From positions 1 through 64,000 of the forward strand of contig DATJYK010000201.1 of NCBI GenBank assembly GCA_035578005.1: a DNA stretch of 64,000 nucleotides. Reading direction: 5' to 3'. Below are positions 1 through 9,376 of the stretch, one piece after another. The position numbers and the translations under genes were made by a program. Positions within the stretch are counted from its first letter, which is position 1. The number at the start of each line of letters is the position of its first letter. The DNA is from Gp13-AA77 sp035578005. GTDB lineage: Bacteria; Acidobacteriota; Terriglobia; UBA7540. The notes below the pieces were generated by a model. The model saw nothing but the letters and a program-made list of their open reading frames with translations, searched no databases and was not told the DNA's origin.

Positions 1-1
1 G

Positions 2-724
2 CAGTTGTATGACTCGCTGCTCGCGGACTGGCAGCCGGAAAACGAGTACCAGACCAGCCTGGTGCGGCGCATGGCGCGCCTGATGTGGCGTCTCGAGCGC
101 TTCGACCGCATCCAGGAATCGCTGATGGTGTATCAGCTCCAGGCCCTCGACCACGACAGGGCCAACGATTTGCGCGAGCTGACGGCGAAGCATGAGCGGG
201 TGGTGCCCAAGCTCCGGGCCCTGATGCAGGCGCTCGACGCCAACAAGTTCCAGTCGAGCGGGGACGTTATCGAAGGTCTGCGGGGGATCTATGGGGAGCT
301 GCCGACGGGAACCGGATTTGAGATCGTGTCGCGGGCCTGGCGGCTGCTGCCGGCGGGGACCGTGTTCCCGGGTGAGGCTGCTGATGCCGCTGAGAAGGCA
401 GCCACCTTGGGCCTGACCATTGCCACGGGCGCGGAGCGCGACGTGCTGCGCGCCGAGCTGCGCCTCGTGCTGCGCGACGAGATCAAAGCCCGGGAAGCCG
501 CCTTCGCCTCACACCGCGCCGAACTGGCGGAGATGACACCCGCATTCCGCGATACCATGCTGATCCCCAGGCACCCCAATATGGCGTTTCTGCTGCAATC
601 GAAGGACTCCGATTTGCGCCAGCTCCGATTTGTCACCGATCTGCTGCTGAAGCTGAAGGCCAGGAAATCCCAACCCCCAGACGGCAACGAAGCCGAAAAT
701 GAGACGGTAAGTCCCACGATGTAA
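2..724 (+). CDS. Partial hypothetical protein of a repeat-linked acidobacterial family
   Basis: The reading frame is open at the left edge, so the N-terminus is missing and about 240 residues are visible. It starts near DSLLADWQPENEYQ, followed by a charged helical region and a C-terminal QLRFVTDLLLKLKARKS stretch. From memory, acidobacterial genomes carry many such proteins, whose N-terminus reads roughly NRxNAxxSTGP...HGL and is followed by a helix like the one here; function unknown. The stop codon TAA (722-724) lies inside the first unit of the repeat cluster at 712-836 and differs from that repeat's consensus by one base (TTA to TAA). Reading through it would continue in frame to TGA at 776-778 in the second unit. 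The protein at 54088-54639 appears related and also ends at such a repeat. Confidence 0.7.
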   Translation, partial: QLYDSLLADWQPENEYQTSLVRRMARLMWRLERFDRIQESLMVYQLQALDHDRANDLRELTAKHERVVPKLRALMQALDANKFQSSGDVIEGLRGIYGELPTGTGFEIVSRAWRLLPAGTVFPGEAADAAEKAATLGLTIATGAERDVLRAELRLVLRDEIKAREAAFASHRAELAEMTPAFRDTMLIPRHPNMAFLLQSKDSDLRQLRFVTDLLLKLKARKSQPPDGNEAENETVSPTM

Positions 725-836
725 TTGAAAACACAAGGCTTAAAAAGTGGTATTGGGAATATCCCACGATATTATTGAAAACAAACAAGTTAAAAACGCG
801 CCTGCGGGGATATCCCACGATGTTATTGATAATAAA
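712..836 (+). repeat. Short-repeat cluster A (core TCCCACGATGTTATTGAAAA)
   Basis: Three units are visible: 712-733, 762-785 and 813-836. They share TCCCACGAT, then (G/A)T(T/A)ATTGA, then an A-rich tail. Units are 50 and 51 bases apart, and the intervals are also alike (CAAG, then TTAAAAA). The first unit contains the stop codon of the upstream gene. Same frame and position as the clusters near 17.1, 39.2 and 54.1 kb, but with its own core. Confidence 0.85.
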
Positions 837-860
837 GCTGGTTAGTGCCGTGCAGAGGTA

Positions 861-933
861 GGGGCAGCTCTTGTGGCTGCCCCATTTCACGGACCAACGG
901 GTACCGTCAGTTGGGCGGCCACAAGGGCCGCCC
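861..933. repeat. Two adjacent GC-rich hairpins
   Basis: Hairpin one pairs GGGGCAGC (861-868) with GCTGCCCC (876-883) across 7 bases. Hairpin two pairs GGGCGGCC (913-920) with GGCCGCCC (926-933) across 5 bases. No T-run follows, so these look like small dispersed palindromes rather than terminators, though they could act as such after the gene at 2-724. Confidence 0.6.
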
Positions 934-963
934 CTGGCAGGCTTCGGAAACCAGCTCGGACCA

Positions 964-1050
964 TGTCATTTCGAGCGCAAGCGAGAAATCTCGCTCTGAA
1001 ACTAAAGGCACTACGAGATTCCTCGTCGCCTACGGCTCCTCGGAATGACA
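964..1050. repeat. 87-bp element with imperfect terminal inverted repeats
   Basis: The ends TGTCATTTCGA (964-974) and TCGGAATGACA (1040-1050) are inverted copies with one mismatch. The interior (GAGCGCAAGCGAGAAATCTC onward) also has internal symmetry. There is no coding content. It resembles a short dispersed palindromic element. The rest of 1051-1333 contains nothing I can assign. Confidence 0.6.
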
Positions 1051-1333
1051 GGCTGCACGAGCTTTTCCGCAGCCTGATACGTTGGTATGTCTGCTACGTC
1101 TGCTACGTCTCCAACCATTGACAGACGCAACGGCATGAAGTCTAATCCGTCCGTGCTCAGGCTCAGGGCAGGCTCGTGGCACGGTCGGCGAGAAGGGTTT
1201 ACAACGGGACATTGACCCAGTTTAAGGTAGCGGCGGCTCCATGCCACCATCCACCATCAAAGGCTTCGTGCCAGTCTTCAAATGGCGGGATAAACCCGCC
1301 GGTCCGGCACACAGCCTACAACGGGATGCAAAC

Positions 1334-2176
1334 ATGAGTAGAGCGGTGAAGATTTTCGTTCTTGCATTGGTGGAATTGGCAGCTTGGCTCTGTTTCCTGG
1401 GGATCGCCCGGGGTGACGCCAAACAGGACCTCCAAACAGCATACGTCGGCAAGCAGTACGTGCTGCGCAATTTCTACAGCGGCGATCACCTGAAGTACGA
1501 TTCGCAGGGGAACCTGACAGGCGGAGGCGAGCCGGGAATGTGGGCGCTCGATGGCATCGTTCGCATCGAGAAGTTCAAGCTTGAATCGGAGACACTTCAG
1601 TTTGCCGGCCAGCGCCTCATTGTTGGTTGGGACCCAACGCACGGACAGCTTTATAAGCTTGGCGGCGAACCTGTCACCATCGATATCGAGCTCGGCAGCG
1701 GCGGGCTGCTCCCAGACGGCCTCCAGGCAGCGTTGGCACGAGTGTTCTATCCGTTTTCGACCGACGCGAGCCAGTTGATGCCCACTTACTGGCAACGGTT
1801 CATAGAGCTACCCCAGGCCAAACGAGACCCGTTTCAGGTTGCTACGGCCAGCGACGGCGAACCGATATATGTAATCACGGCAGAGCGGCCCACGATGCCC
1901 GCTCGCTGGCAAGATTTCGAGCCCATTCGCACGCCGGATCCTCCTTACTCTGACCGGGCGCGTTCCCGCCGAACGCAAGGGGCAATGGGGGCGGCCATTC
2001 TTATCGACCGGCACGGTCGAGTCGCGGATGTTATCTTGACTGGCAAGCCTCTGGGCGACGGTCTTGACCAGAATGCGGCTGCAACTCTTCGGAATTGGAC
2101 ATTCAAACCTGCAACTAAGGATGGCGCTGCTCAGAATGTGATTGTTCACGTGGATCTCTCTTTTCGTGTGTCCTAG
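1334..2176 (+). CDS. Secreted protein with C-terminal TonB-like domain
   Basis: 280 residues from the chosen ATG. A signal-peptide-like start (SRAVKIFVLALVELAAWLCF) is followed by a middle region of no recognised family (about 25-190) and a C-terminal TonB_C-like domain: PIRTPDPPYSDRARSRRTQG, AILIDRHGRVADVILTGKPL, LRNWTFKPATKDG. In acidobacteria such domains often occur on periplasmic proteins not tied to a classical TonB/ExbBD complex, and no exbBD genes are nearby. The frame is open further upstream to 1241, but 1334 begins directly at the signal sequence. The ribosome-binding site is weak. The product is probably periplasmic; its partner is unknown. Confidence 0.7.
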   Translation: MSRAVKIFVLALVELAAWLCFLGIARGDAKQDLQTAYVGKQYVLRNFYSGDHLKYDSQGNLTGGGEPGMWALDGIVRIEKFKLESETLQFAGQRLIVGWDPTHGQLYKLGGEPVTIDIELGSGGLLPDGLQAALARVFYPFSTDASQLMPTYWQRFIELPQAKRDPFQVATASDGEPIYVITAERPTMPARWQDFEPIRTPDPPYSDRARSRRTQGAMGAAILIDRHGRVADVILTGKPLGDGLDQNAAATLRNWTFKPATKDGAAQNVIVHVDLSFRVS

Positions 2177-2273
2177 CTTTGCACCGAGAGGGCAGGGTGT
2201 GCTGAGGTTCGCACCAGGCCGGTTACTTATGAGATTCAGCGATTTTTCGTAGTACCTTCAGGGACGGAGACGC

Positions 2274-4331
2274 ATGATCAATGCGCTCAAAAAACTTTTT
2301 TGGCTAGCCGTCGCGGGCCTCGGCGCGCTGGGACTCGGCCTTATCGCGACCACGCGCAGCGAGCCGCTGAACGCCGTCTGGCTTGTTGCCGCGGCGGTGT
2401 GCATCTACGCCCTCGGTTACCGGTTCTACAGCCGCTTTGTGGCCTATCGCGTCCTTGGGCTTGATGACCAGCGCGCCACGCCCGCCGAGCGTCTCGATGA
2501 CAACCGCGACTTTATCCCCACCAGCAAATGGGTGCTGTTCGGGCATCATTTCGCCGCCATCGCGGGGCCGGGACCGCTGGTGGGGCCGATTCTCGCCGCC
2601 CAGTTCGGTTACCTACCGGGAACGCTCTGGATCGTGATTGGCGGTGTGCTCGGCGGATGCGTCCAGGATTTCGTAACTCTCTTCTTTTCGATGCGCCGCG
2701 ACGGACGGTCGCTGGCGCGGATGGCTAAAGAGGAAGTAAGCGAATTCGGAGGCTGGACAGCGCTCTTCGCTGTGCTCGCCATCATGATCATCCTGATTGC
2801 CGTGGTCGCGCTGGTGGTGGTAAACGCGTTGAAGGCGAGTCCGTGGGGCGTCTTCACCATCGCGGTCATCATCCCGGTGGCGCTGCTGCTGGGACTCTAC
2901 CTGCGGTATCTCAGGCCGGGACGCGTTCTGGAGGCGTCAATCCTGGGTTTCGTGCTGGTGATGATTGGCGTCGTGAGTGGCCGCTACGTGGCTGCCTCCG
3001 CGCACTGGTCGCCGTACTTCACTTACGGCAGCGTGGCGCTGGCCTGGATTATTATCGTCTACGGCTTCTGCTCGTCCGTGCTTCCGGCGTGGCTGCTGCT
3101 GGCTCCGCGCGACTACCTGGCCACATTCATCAAGCTGGGCACCATCCTGGCCCTGGCCGTGGGCATTTTGCTGGCACACCCGCCTATGCTGCTCCCGGCG
3201 CTCACCCGCTTCACCGACGGCACCGGACCGATCTTTGCCGGCAAGGTTTTTCCGTTCTGCTTCATCACCATCGCTTGCGGCGCCATCTCGGGATTTCACT
3301 CGCTCATCGCTTCGGGCACCACGCCCAAGCTCATCAGCAAGGAGACTCACGCGCGCACCATCGGATACGGCTGCATGATGATGGAGTCCTTCGTTGGCGT
3401 GATGGCCATGGTGGCGGCCACCGTGCTTCCGCCCGGCGTCTATTTCGCCGTGAACAGCCCTGCGGGCGCCGTAGGAGCCTCTCCGGCCGGCGCCGTAGCT
3501 ACCATCACCGGCTGGGGGTATCCGGTGACCAGCCAGGAGATGGCCGATCTCGCCCATCGAGTGGGAGAAATAACACTCTTTAATCGCACGGGCGGAGCGC
3601 CGTCACTCGCGGTCGGAATGGCGCATATTTTCTCGCACACGCTCGGCATGAGTGGACTCGAAGCCATCTGGTATCACTTCGCCATCATGTTCGAGGCGTT
3701 GTTCATTCTCACGGTGCTCGATGCCGGCACGCGCGTGGGGCGGTTCATCCTCCAGGAGCTCTTTGGCCACCTCAACCCGAAGCTTGGGCACACGGGTTGG
3801 TATCCCGGCGTGATTCTCACCAGCGCCTTGATGGTGGGCGCGTGGGGTTACTTCCTGCTGGAGGGCGTGCGCGATCCGCTCGGCGGCATCAACAGCCTGT
3901 GGCCACTGTTTGGCATTTCGAACCAACTCCTGGCCACAATTGCGTTGTGCATCGCCACCACCATTCTCATCAAGATGGGCAAAAGCCGCTATCTGCTGGT
4001 GACGCTGGCGCCGCTGGCGTGGCTGGTGACCGTCACCATGACGGCAAGTTACCAGAAAGTGTGGTCGCCGCTTCCGCGCCTGGGCTTCCTGGCTCACGCG
4101 CAGATGCTGTCGGCACAAATTGCGGCAGGAAGTATTCCCGCAGCGCATGTCGGTGAAACGGCTCGACTGATTTTTAATGACCGGTTAGACGCCGCGGTGA
4201 CGCTGGTTTTCGCGCTGCTGGTGGCAGTGATTCTGGCGGAATCGGCGCGCCATTGGGCGCTCTATGCCTGGGGCCGAAAACATCCGGTGCTCAGTGAGGC
4301 GCCTGCGGTGCTGTCGCGGATTCCAGCATGA
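2274..4331 (+). CDS. cstA: Carbon starvation protein CstA, peptide/pyruvate-type transporter
   Basis: 685 residues, close to the usual CstA length of about 700. It is a polytopic inner-membrane protein with many hydrophobic segments. Family landmarks include GHHFAAIAGPGPLVGPILAA and QFGYLPGTLW near residues 90-120, VLGGCVQDFVTLFFSMRRDG after them, and CGAISGFHSLIASGTTPKL in the middle. CstA is known as a carbon-starvation-induced importer of peptides or pyruvate. The start is supported by GGACGGAG about 6 bases upstream. Its usual small partner YbdD is encoded nearby (5230-5448), separated by a toxin-antitoxin pair. The 147 bases after cstA hold nothing recognised. Confidence 0.95.
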   Translation: MINALKKLFWLAVAGLGALGLGLIATTRSEPLNAVWLVAAAVCIYALGYRFYSRFVAYRVLGLDDQRATPAERLDDNRDFIPTSKWVLFGHHFAAIAGPGPLVGPILAAQFGYLPGTLWIVIGGVLGGCVQDFVTLFFSMRRDGRSLARMAKEEVSEFGGWTALFAVLAIMIILIAVVALVVVNALKASPWGVFTIAVIIPVALLLGLYLRYLRPGRVLEASILGFVLVMIGVVSGRYVAASAHWSPYFTYGSVALAWIIIVYGFCSSVLPAWLLLAPRDYLATFIKLGTILALAVGILLAHPPMLLPALTRFTDGTGPIFAGKVFPFCFITIACGAISGFHSLIASGTTPKLISKETHARTIGYGCMMMESFVGVMAMVAATVLPPGVYFAVNSPAGAVGASPAGAVATITGWGYPVTSQEMADLAHRVGEITLFNRTGGAPSLAVGMAHIFSHTLGMSGLEAIWYHFAIMFEALFILTVLDAGTRVGRFILQELFGHLNPKLGHTGWYPGVILTSALMVGAWGYFLLEGVRDPLGGINSLWPLFGISNQLLATIALCIATTILIKMGKSRYLLVTLAPLAWLVTVTMTASYQKVWSPLPRLGFLAHAQMLSAQIAAGSIPAAHVGETARLIFNDRLDAAVTLVFALLVAVILAESARHWALYAWGRKHPVLSEAPAVLSRIPA

Positions 4332-4478
4332 TGGCATTGCCGCTTGAAGATTGTCGATTGCCGATGAGGGAAACTGGCAGCGAGAACTGAAATCTGATGG
4401 AGGCCAGTGTTGACTCCTGTTTCCGCACGGCCTAAGCTAAATCCCAGGTTGGGATAACGGCAAGAGAAGGAGGCATCT

Positions 4479-4757
4479 TTGAAGAGCACTGACAATCAGA
4501 CTGACCTTGTCCGCATGCCCCACGAGCTCCTTGCGGAGGCCCAGGCCGTAGCCGATGAAGAGCACCGCACGACCGACGAACTGGTGCGCGACGCCCTGAA
4601 ACGTTATCTTGAGAGTCGCCGTCCGCACCGCGGAAACGAACACCGAAAGGAACCATCCCACAAGAACCTGGCGCAACTTCTCAGCGAATCCCCTTTTGCC
4701 GGGGCGGAGTTGGACTTGGAGAGACGTAAGGACTATGCCCGCCCTATTGATCTATGA
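4479..4757 (+). CDS. Antitoxin of a VapBC-type pair
   Basis: 92 residues from a TTG start, chosen because AAGGAGG (4466-4472) sits 6 bases upstream and no ATG is well placed. The N-terminal half (VRMPHELLAEAQAVADEEHR, then TTDELVRDALKRYLESR) looks like a ribbon-helix-helix DNA-binding domain. The C-terminal half is the likely toxin-binding tail. The stop overlaps the toxin start by 4 bases (ATGA), the usual arrangement for such pairs. It presumably represses its own operon and neutralises the PIN toxin at 4754. The 12-mer CGAACACCGAAA at 4637-4648 recurs twice at the start of the ybdD frame. Confidence 0.75.
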   Translation: MKSTDNQTDLVRMPHELLAEAQAVADEEHRTTDELVRDALKRYLESRRPHRGNEHRKEPSHKNLAQLLSESPFAGAELDLERRKDYARPIDL

Positions 4758-5230
4758 GGGGGTTCTTACTCGACACCAACGTGCTTTCCGAATTCAATCG
4801 ACGCGGCGAGCCAAATCAGCGCGTCAAGCAATGGCTTGCCGGCACCCCACTGGAATCTCTCTACGTCAGCGTCATTACGCTCGCGGAAATCCGGCTCGGT
4901 ATCGAGCTTCTTGCCCCAGGTAAGCGGAGGGAACAGTTGGAGGACTGGATTAACCGGGACTTTCAAAAATGGTTTGAGGGCCGGGTTCTGCCGGTGGACG
5001 GCTCCATTGCGACCCTGTGGGCATCGCTCACGGCCCACCGGCAGCTAAAGGGCAGGCGGCTTTCCAACTTTGACGGGTTGCTTGCCGCCACCGCTTTGCG
5101 TCATAACCTCACCCTGGCCACGCGCAATGTGAGAGATTTCGTTGATTTACAGATTACGCTCTTCAACCCGTGGGAAGCCGAGGCGGAGCCTGCCCCTTCG
5201 CCGGACCAGGACATGAAGACTAAGAGCTGA
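4754..5230 (+). CDS. PIN-domain toxin (VapC/FitB-like ribonuclease)
   Basis: 158 residues. PIN-domain landmarks: FLLDTNVLSE at the N-terminus (first catalytic Asp), SVITLAEIRLGIELL (Glu), LSNFDGLLAATALRHNLTLA (Asp) and TRNVRDF (Asp). Family members are Mg-dependent ribonucleases held inactive by a co-expressed antitoxin. It is translationally coupled to the antitoxin by the ATGA overlap, and its own TGA overlaps the next start (TGATG). The C-terminal tail after NPWEAEAEPAP is longer than usual and low in complexity, possibly acquired where the module joins ybdD. The target RNA cannot be told from sequence. Confidence 0.88.
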   Translation: MRGFLLDTNVLSEFNRRGEPNQRVKQWLAGTPLESLYVSVITLAEIRLGIELLAPGKRREQLEDWINRDFQKWFEGRVLPVDGSIATLWASLTAHRQLKGRRLSNFDGLLAATALRHNLTLATRNVRDFVDLQITLFNPWEAEAEPAPSPDQDMKTKS

Positions 5231-5448
5231 TGACCGAACACCGAAAAACGAACACCGAAAACCGCGAGTTCCCGCTCCTGTGGCTGCTTCGCAGCCTGTG
5301 GCATTTCCTTCGCGAAAGCGCGGGCGAAAATGATTACGAGCGCTATCGCGACCGCGCTTTGGCTCGCGGTGAAGCTCCGGCGGAAGCCGCCGAGTTTTAC
5401 GTCGCGCGCTTGGAGCACAAGTATTCGCGCCCGAGTCGCTGCTGTTGA
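5230..5448 (+). CDS. ybdD: YbdD/YjiX family CstA accessory protein
   Basis: 72 residues in the annotated frame. The conserved part is the second half: NDYERYRDRALARGE, AEFYVARLEHKYSR, ending SRPSRCC. The Cys-Cys end and the DY..Y pattern are hallmarks of the small YbdD family, normally encoded next to cstA and needed for its transport activity. Here a vapBC-like pair lies between them. The first 14 or so residues come from a repetitive tract (CGAACACCGAAA at 5235 and 5249), so the true start may be an internal codon nearer PLLWLLRSL. Downstream is a strong hairpin (5453-5480). Confidence 0.78.
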   Translation: MTEHRKTNTENREFPLLWLLRSLWHFLRESAGENDYERYRDRALARGEAPAEAAEFYVARLEHKYSRPSRCC

Positions 5449-5452
5449 GACG

Positions 5453-5502
5453 GTAGGGGCGCATGGGCATGCGCCCCTACGGATGGCCATGCGCCCCTAC
5501 GG
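5453..5502. terminator. Strong hairpin between convergent ybdD and leuA
   Basis: GTAGGGGCGCATG (5453-5465) and CATGCGCCCCTAC (5468-5480) are perfect 13-base arms around two bases. A second copy of the right arm (ATGCGCCCCTACGG) follows at 5489-5502. It lies between two convergent genes and could terminate both, but no clear T-run is present. It may equally be a dispersed palindromic repeat. Confidence 0.5.
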
Positions 5503-5527
5503 AAAACCGAAGGCCGACAACTGATGG

Positions 5528-7108
<1,581 letters not shown>

Positions 7109-7178
7109 GACTCCTCCTTAACGCGGACCAAACGGCCGCCTATTTCCCGAACAGGCCGAGAGGAAGGCGACAGGCAGC

Positions 7179-7208
7179 ATATTACCTACCGAACGGTAGG
7201 TAAGTCAA
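7179..7208 (-). promoter_or_regulatory. leuA promoter with a perfect palindromic operator in its spacer
   Basis: On the minus strand a -35-like TTGACT (7203-7208) and a -10-like TAATAT (7179-7184) are 18 bases apart. The spacer is filled by a perfect inverted repeat with arms TTACCTACCG and CGGTAGGTAA around two bases (7182-7203). Palindromes of the form TACC...GGTA are typical TetR-family operators. The start codon is about 70 bases downstream. Placement between -35 and -10 suggests repression. No TetR-type gene occurs in the window. Confidence 0.6.
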
Positions 7209-7331
7209 TTGAGTTTTGGGGGGAGATGAAGCTCTTGCTTGAACTCAACGACAGTCATCGTCTGAATCTAAAAGAGATATTCTGTGTCGCGGCCTTCGAG
7301 GATTTGCTCAAAACGTCTGGGCGGCAGTGGA

Positions 7332-7982
7332 TCACGACTCTTTGCGGAACACGAGGTGCACCGTCGTGGAGCCATTGGGGGTGTGGATGTTGCGGTCAAT
7401 CTTGAGGTACTGTCCGTCCAATTTCCATTCGTCTTTCAGTTGCGCCTGGCCGCTTTTCTCAGCGCCCTCTCCCACCAAGGTCAGCTTCAACTGCTTGCCG
7501 CCTTTGGTCCATTCCGCCTTTGCCGTGGCATCGCTGCGGTCATGGTCGCCGAGCTGCGCGGTCGAAGTACTACCGTCAAGTTTGTAGACGGCGCTCCGGG
7601 GATACGCTTTGAAGGCGGCAATTTCGAGACGGTGCGCCTGGCCTTGGCCGCTCGGCATTCTGTGTCCGCCTCGGGGCCACATGGGCCCGGGCATCCCCAT
7701 GCCTCCGGGATAGCCACCAGGATAGCCGCCACGCGGAGGGTGCTGGCCGCCTCCGCCGGTCGATTGCAGGTTGCCCTTGAGCGATGTCTCGACCTTCAGT
7801 CGTTGCTCGTCCTGGTTGACGGCGAGGCTGTAAGCCTCCAGGCCACTGGGCGGATTCTTTGTTTGGTTGAAATCCAAGACCCATCGGCCCGAGAAGCTAG
7901 TGGGCTTCGACGGAGTCTTTGCCGCAGCGAGCAGGGGCAAAACGCCGAATGCCAGCCAAAATACTGAGGCTCTTCGTGTCAC
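7332..7982 (-). CDS. Secreted hypothetical protein with Gly/Pro-rich insert
   Basis: 216 residues from a GTG start. This start was chosen because the frame further upstream overlaps the kinase gene, GGAG lies about 7 bases before it, and a signal-peptide-like segment (VFWLAFGVLPLLAAA) begins at once. After FSGRWVLDFNQTKN comes a Gly/Pro-rich stretch (GGYPGGYPGGMGMPG), then a beta-strand-rich region ending in HLVFRKES. The pattern resembles small secreted acidobacterial proteins that begin with a SGxWxLD motif. No enzymatic motif is seen. It is probably periplasmic, and may be co-transcribed with the upstream sugar kinase, about 70 bases away. Confidence 0.6.
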   Translation of the reverse strand: MTRRASVFWLAFGVLPLLAAAKTPSKPTSFSGRWVLDFNQTKNPPSGLEAYSLAVNQDEQRLKVETSLKGNLQSTGGGGQHPPRGGYPGGYPGGMGMPGPMWPRGGHRMPSGQGQAHRLEIAAFKAYPRSAVYKLDGSTSTAQLGDHDRSDATAKAEWTKGGKQLKLTLVGEGAEKSGQAQLKDEWKLDGQYLKIDRNIHTPNGSTTVHLVFRKES

Positions 7983-8052
7983 GCAATCTCCGCTTAGAAA
8001 TAACCCTACGCTCTCGGTAAAGTTGCGGGCTGGCAGTGCAAGCAGAGAGCGA

Positions 8053-9135
8053 TTACCGCTGGATGCGCGCCGAACCACCTTTGGCAAAGGCCCGCACCTG
8101 CTCGACGGTCGCCATTGTCGTATCACCCGGGTAAGTGGCTAACAAGGCGCCGTGCGCCCAACCCAGCTTCACCGCCTCTTCCGGTTCTTCACCGGTCAGC
8201 AATCCGTAGAAGAGTCCGGACGCAAAACCGTCGCCGCCGCCGACGCGGTCGAGAACGTCGATCTCAGTTGTGGGGGCCAAATAGGTCTTGCCATCCATCC
8301 AAACCACCGCACTCCAACTGTGCCGGTTGCTTGAGTGGACTTCGCGAAGCGTCGTGGCAACGATCTTGATGTGAAAGTGCTTGGCCACCGCCTTGTCAAT
8401 CATGCCGAAGAAAGCGCTGGGATCGAGCTTGGACTTCGCTGCCACCTCCGGACCAGGAATACCAAGGCCCATTTGAAGGTCTTCTTCGTTGCCCACCAGA
8501 ACATCAACATGCTTGACGATGCTCTCGATGACCGATAGCGCGCGTTCGTGTCCGCCCCACATATTCCACAGTTTCGCCCGGTAGTTCAGATCGAACGAGG
8601 TGACAGCCCCCGCTGCTTTAGCCGCTTGCATGCCCTCTCGAATCAACTGCCCCGTTGTTTCAGACAGTGCGGCAAAAATTCCTCCACTGTGAAACCAACG
8701 AACGCCGGCGCCAAAAATCGCGTTCCAATCGAAATCGCCGGGCTTGAGCAAGGCCCCGGCTTCGTGGGCACGATTGTAGAAGACAACCGGAGCCCGCACG
8801 CCCTGGCCGCGATCGCTATACACCGTGGCCATGTTCGGCCCGGTGACGCCGTTGTGCTTGAAGCGCTTGTAGAACGGCTTCACACCCATGGCGCGCACGC
8901 GCTCGGCGATGAGATCGCCGATGGGATAGTCCACCATCGCCGTTGCTATGCCTGTTTGCAGGCCGAAGCAATCCGCCAGATTGGCGGCGCAATTAAATTC
9001 ACCCCCGCTGACGTGGATCTTGCACTCGGTGGCCTTGCGGAACGGAATAATGCCGGGATCAAGCCGATGAACGAGGGCGCCCAGCGACAGGAAATCGAGG
9101 CTGCCTGCAGGAGGAATATTGAGACCGTACCTCAT
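8053..9135 (-). CDS. PfkB-family sugar kinase (2-keto-3-deoxygluconate kinase-like)
   Basis: 360 residues. PfkB/ribokinase fold: the substrate-binding GGEFNCAANLA (44-54) and the C-terminal ATP/catalytic signature DRVGGGDGFASG (296-307) with catalytic Asp302. SFDLNYRAKLW (180-190) is typical of KdgK-like kinases, which phosphorylate 2-dehydro-3-deoxygluconate in sugar-acid degradation. Substrate specificity cannot be fixed from sequence alone; fructokinase or another sugar kinase is possible. A palindromic element starts 18 bases upstream of its ATG (9153-9355), so its promoter either lies inside that element or was displaced by it. Confidence 0.82.
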   Translation of the reverse strand: MRYGLNIPPAGSLDFLSLGALVHRLDPGIIPFRKATECKIHVSGGEFNCAANLADCFGLQTGIATAMVDYPIGDLIAERVRAMGVKPFYKRFKHNGVTGPNMATVYSDRGQGVRAPVVFYNRAHEAGALLKPGDFDWNAIFGAGVRWFHSGGIFAALSETTGQLIREGMQAAKAAGAVTSFDLNYRAKLWNMWGGHERALSVIESIVKHVDVLVGNEEDLQMGLGIPGPEVAAKSKLDPSAFFGMIDKAVAKHFHIKIVATTLREVHSSNRHSWSAVVWMDGKTYLAPTTEIDVLDRVGGGDGFASGLFYGLLTGEEPEEAVKLGWAHGALLATYPGDTTMATVEQVRAFAKGGSARIQR

Positions 9136-9152
9136 GTCGAGTCCCTTACGGA

Positions 9153-9355
9153 GAACGCATTAAGTCGTGTGCACAGCCCATAAGGGCACGGCTTCAGCCG
9201 TGCCGCTCGGCTGCAGCAATTCCTGGTGTTACGCTCTGCGGACGCTTCAGCTAAAGCTGAAGCGTCCGCAGAGCTTAGCAGAAGTAGCTTAGAGTCACTC
9301 TCCGGCACGGCTGAAGCCGTGCCCTTATGGGCTGCACCATGCATTTAATGCGTTC
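9153..9355. repeat. 203-bp nested palindromic element, MITE-like
   Basis: Outer ends GAACGCATTAA (9153-9163) and TTAATGCGTTC (9345-9355) are perfect inverted copies. Inside them are 31-bp perfect inverted arms (9175-9205 and 9303-9333) containing GGCACGGCTTCAGCCGTGCC. In the centre is a 42-base hairpin (9233-9274) with 20-bp perfect arms. No reading frame is supported. It sits just upstream of the sugar kinase start. Confidence 0.85.
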
Positions 9356-9376
9356 TGTATAGCATTGTCCGGAGCT

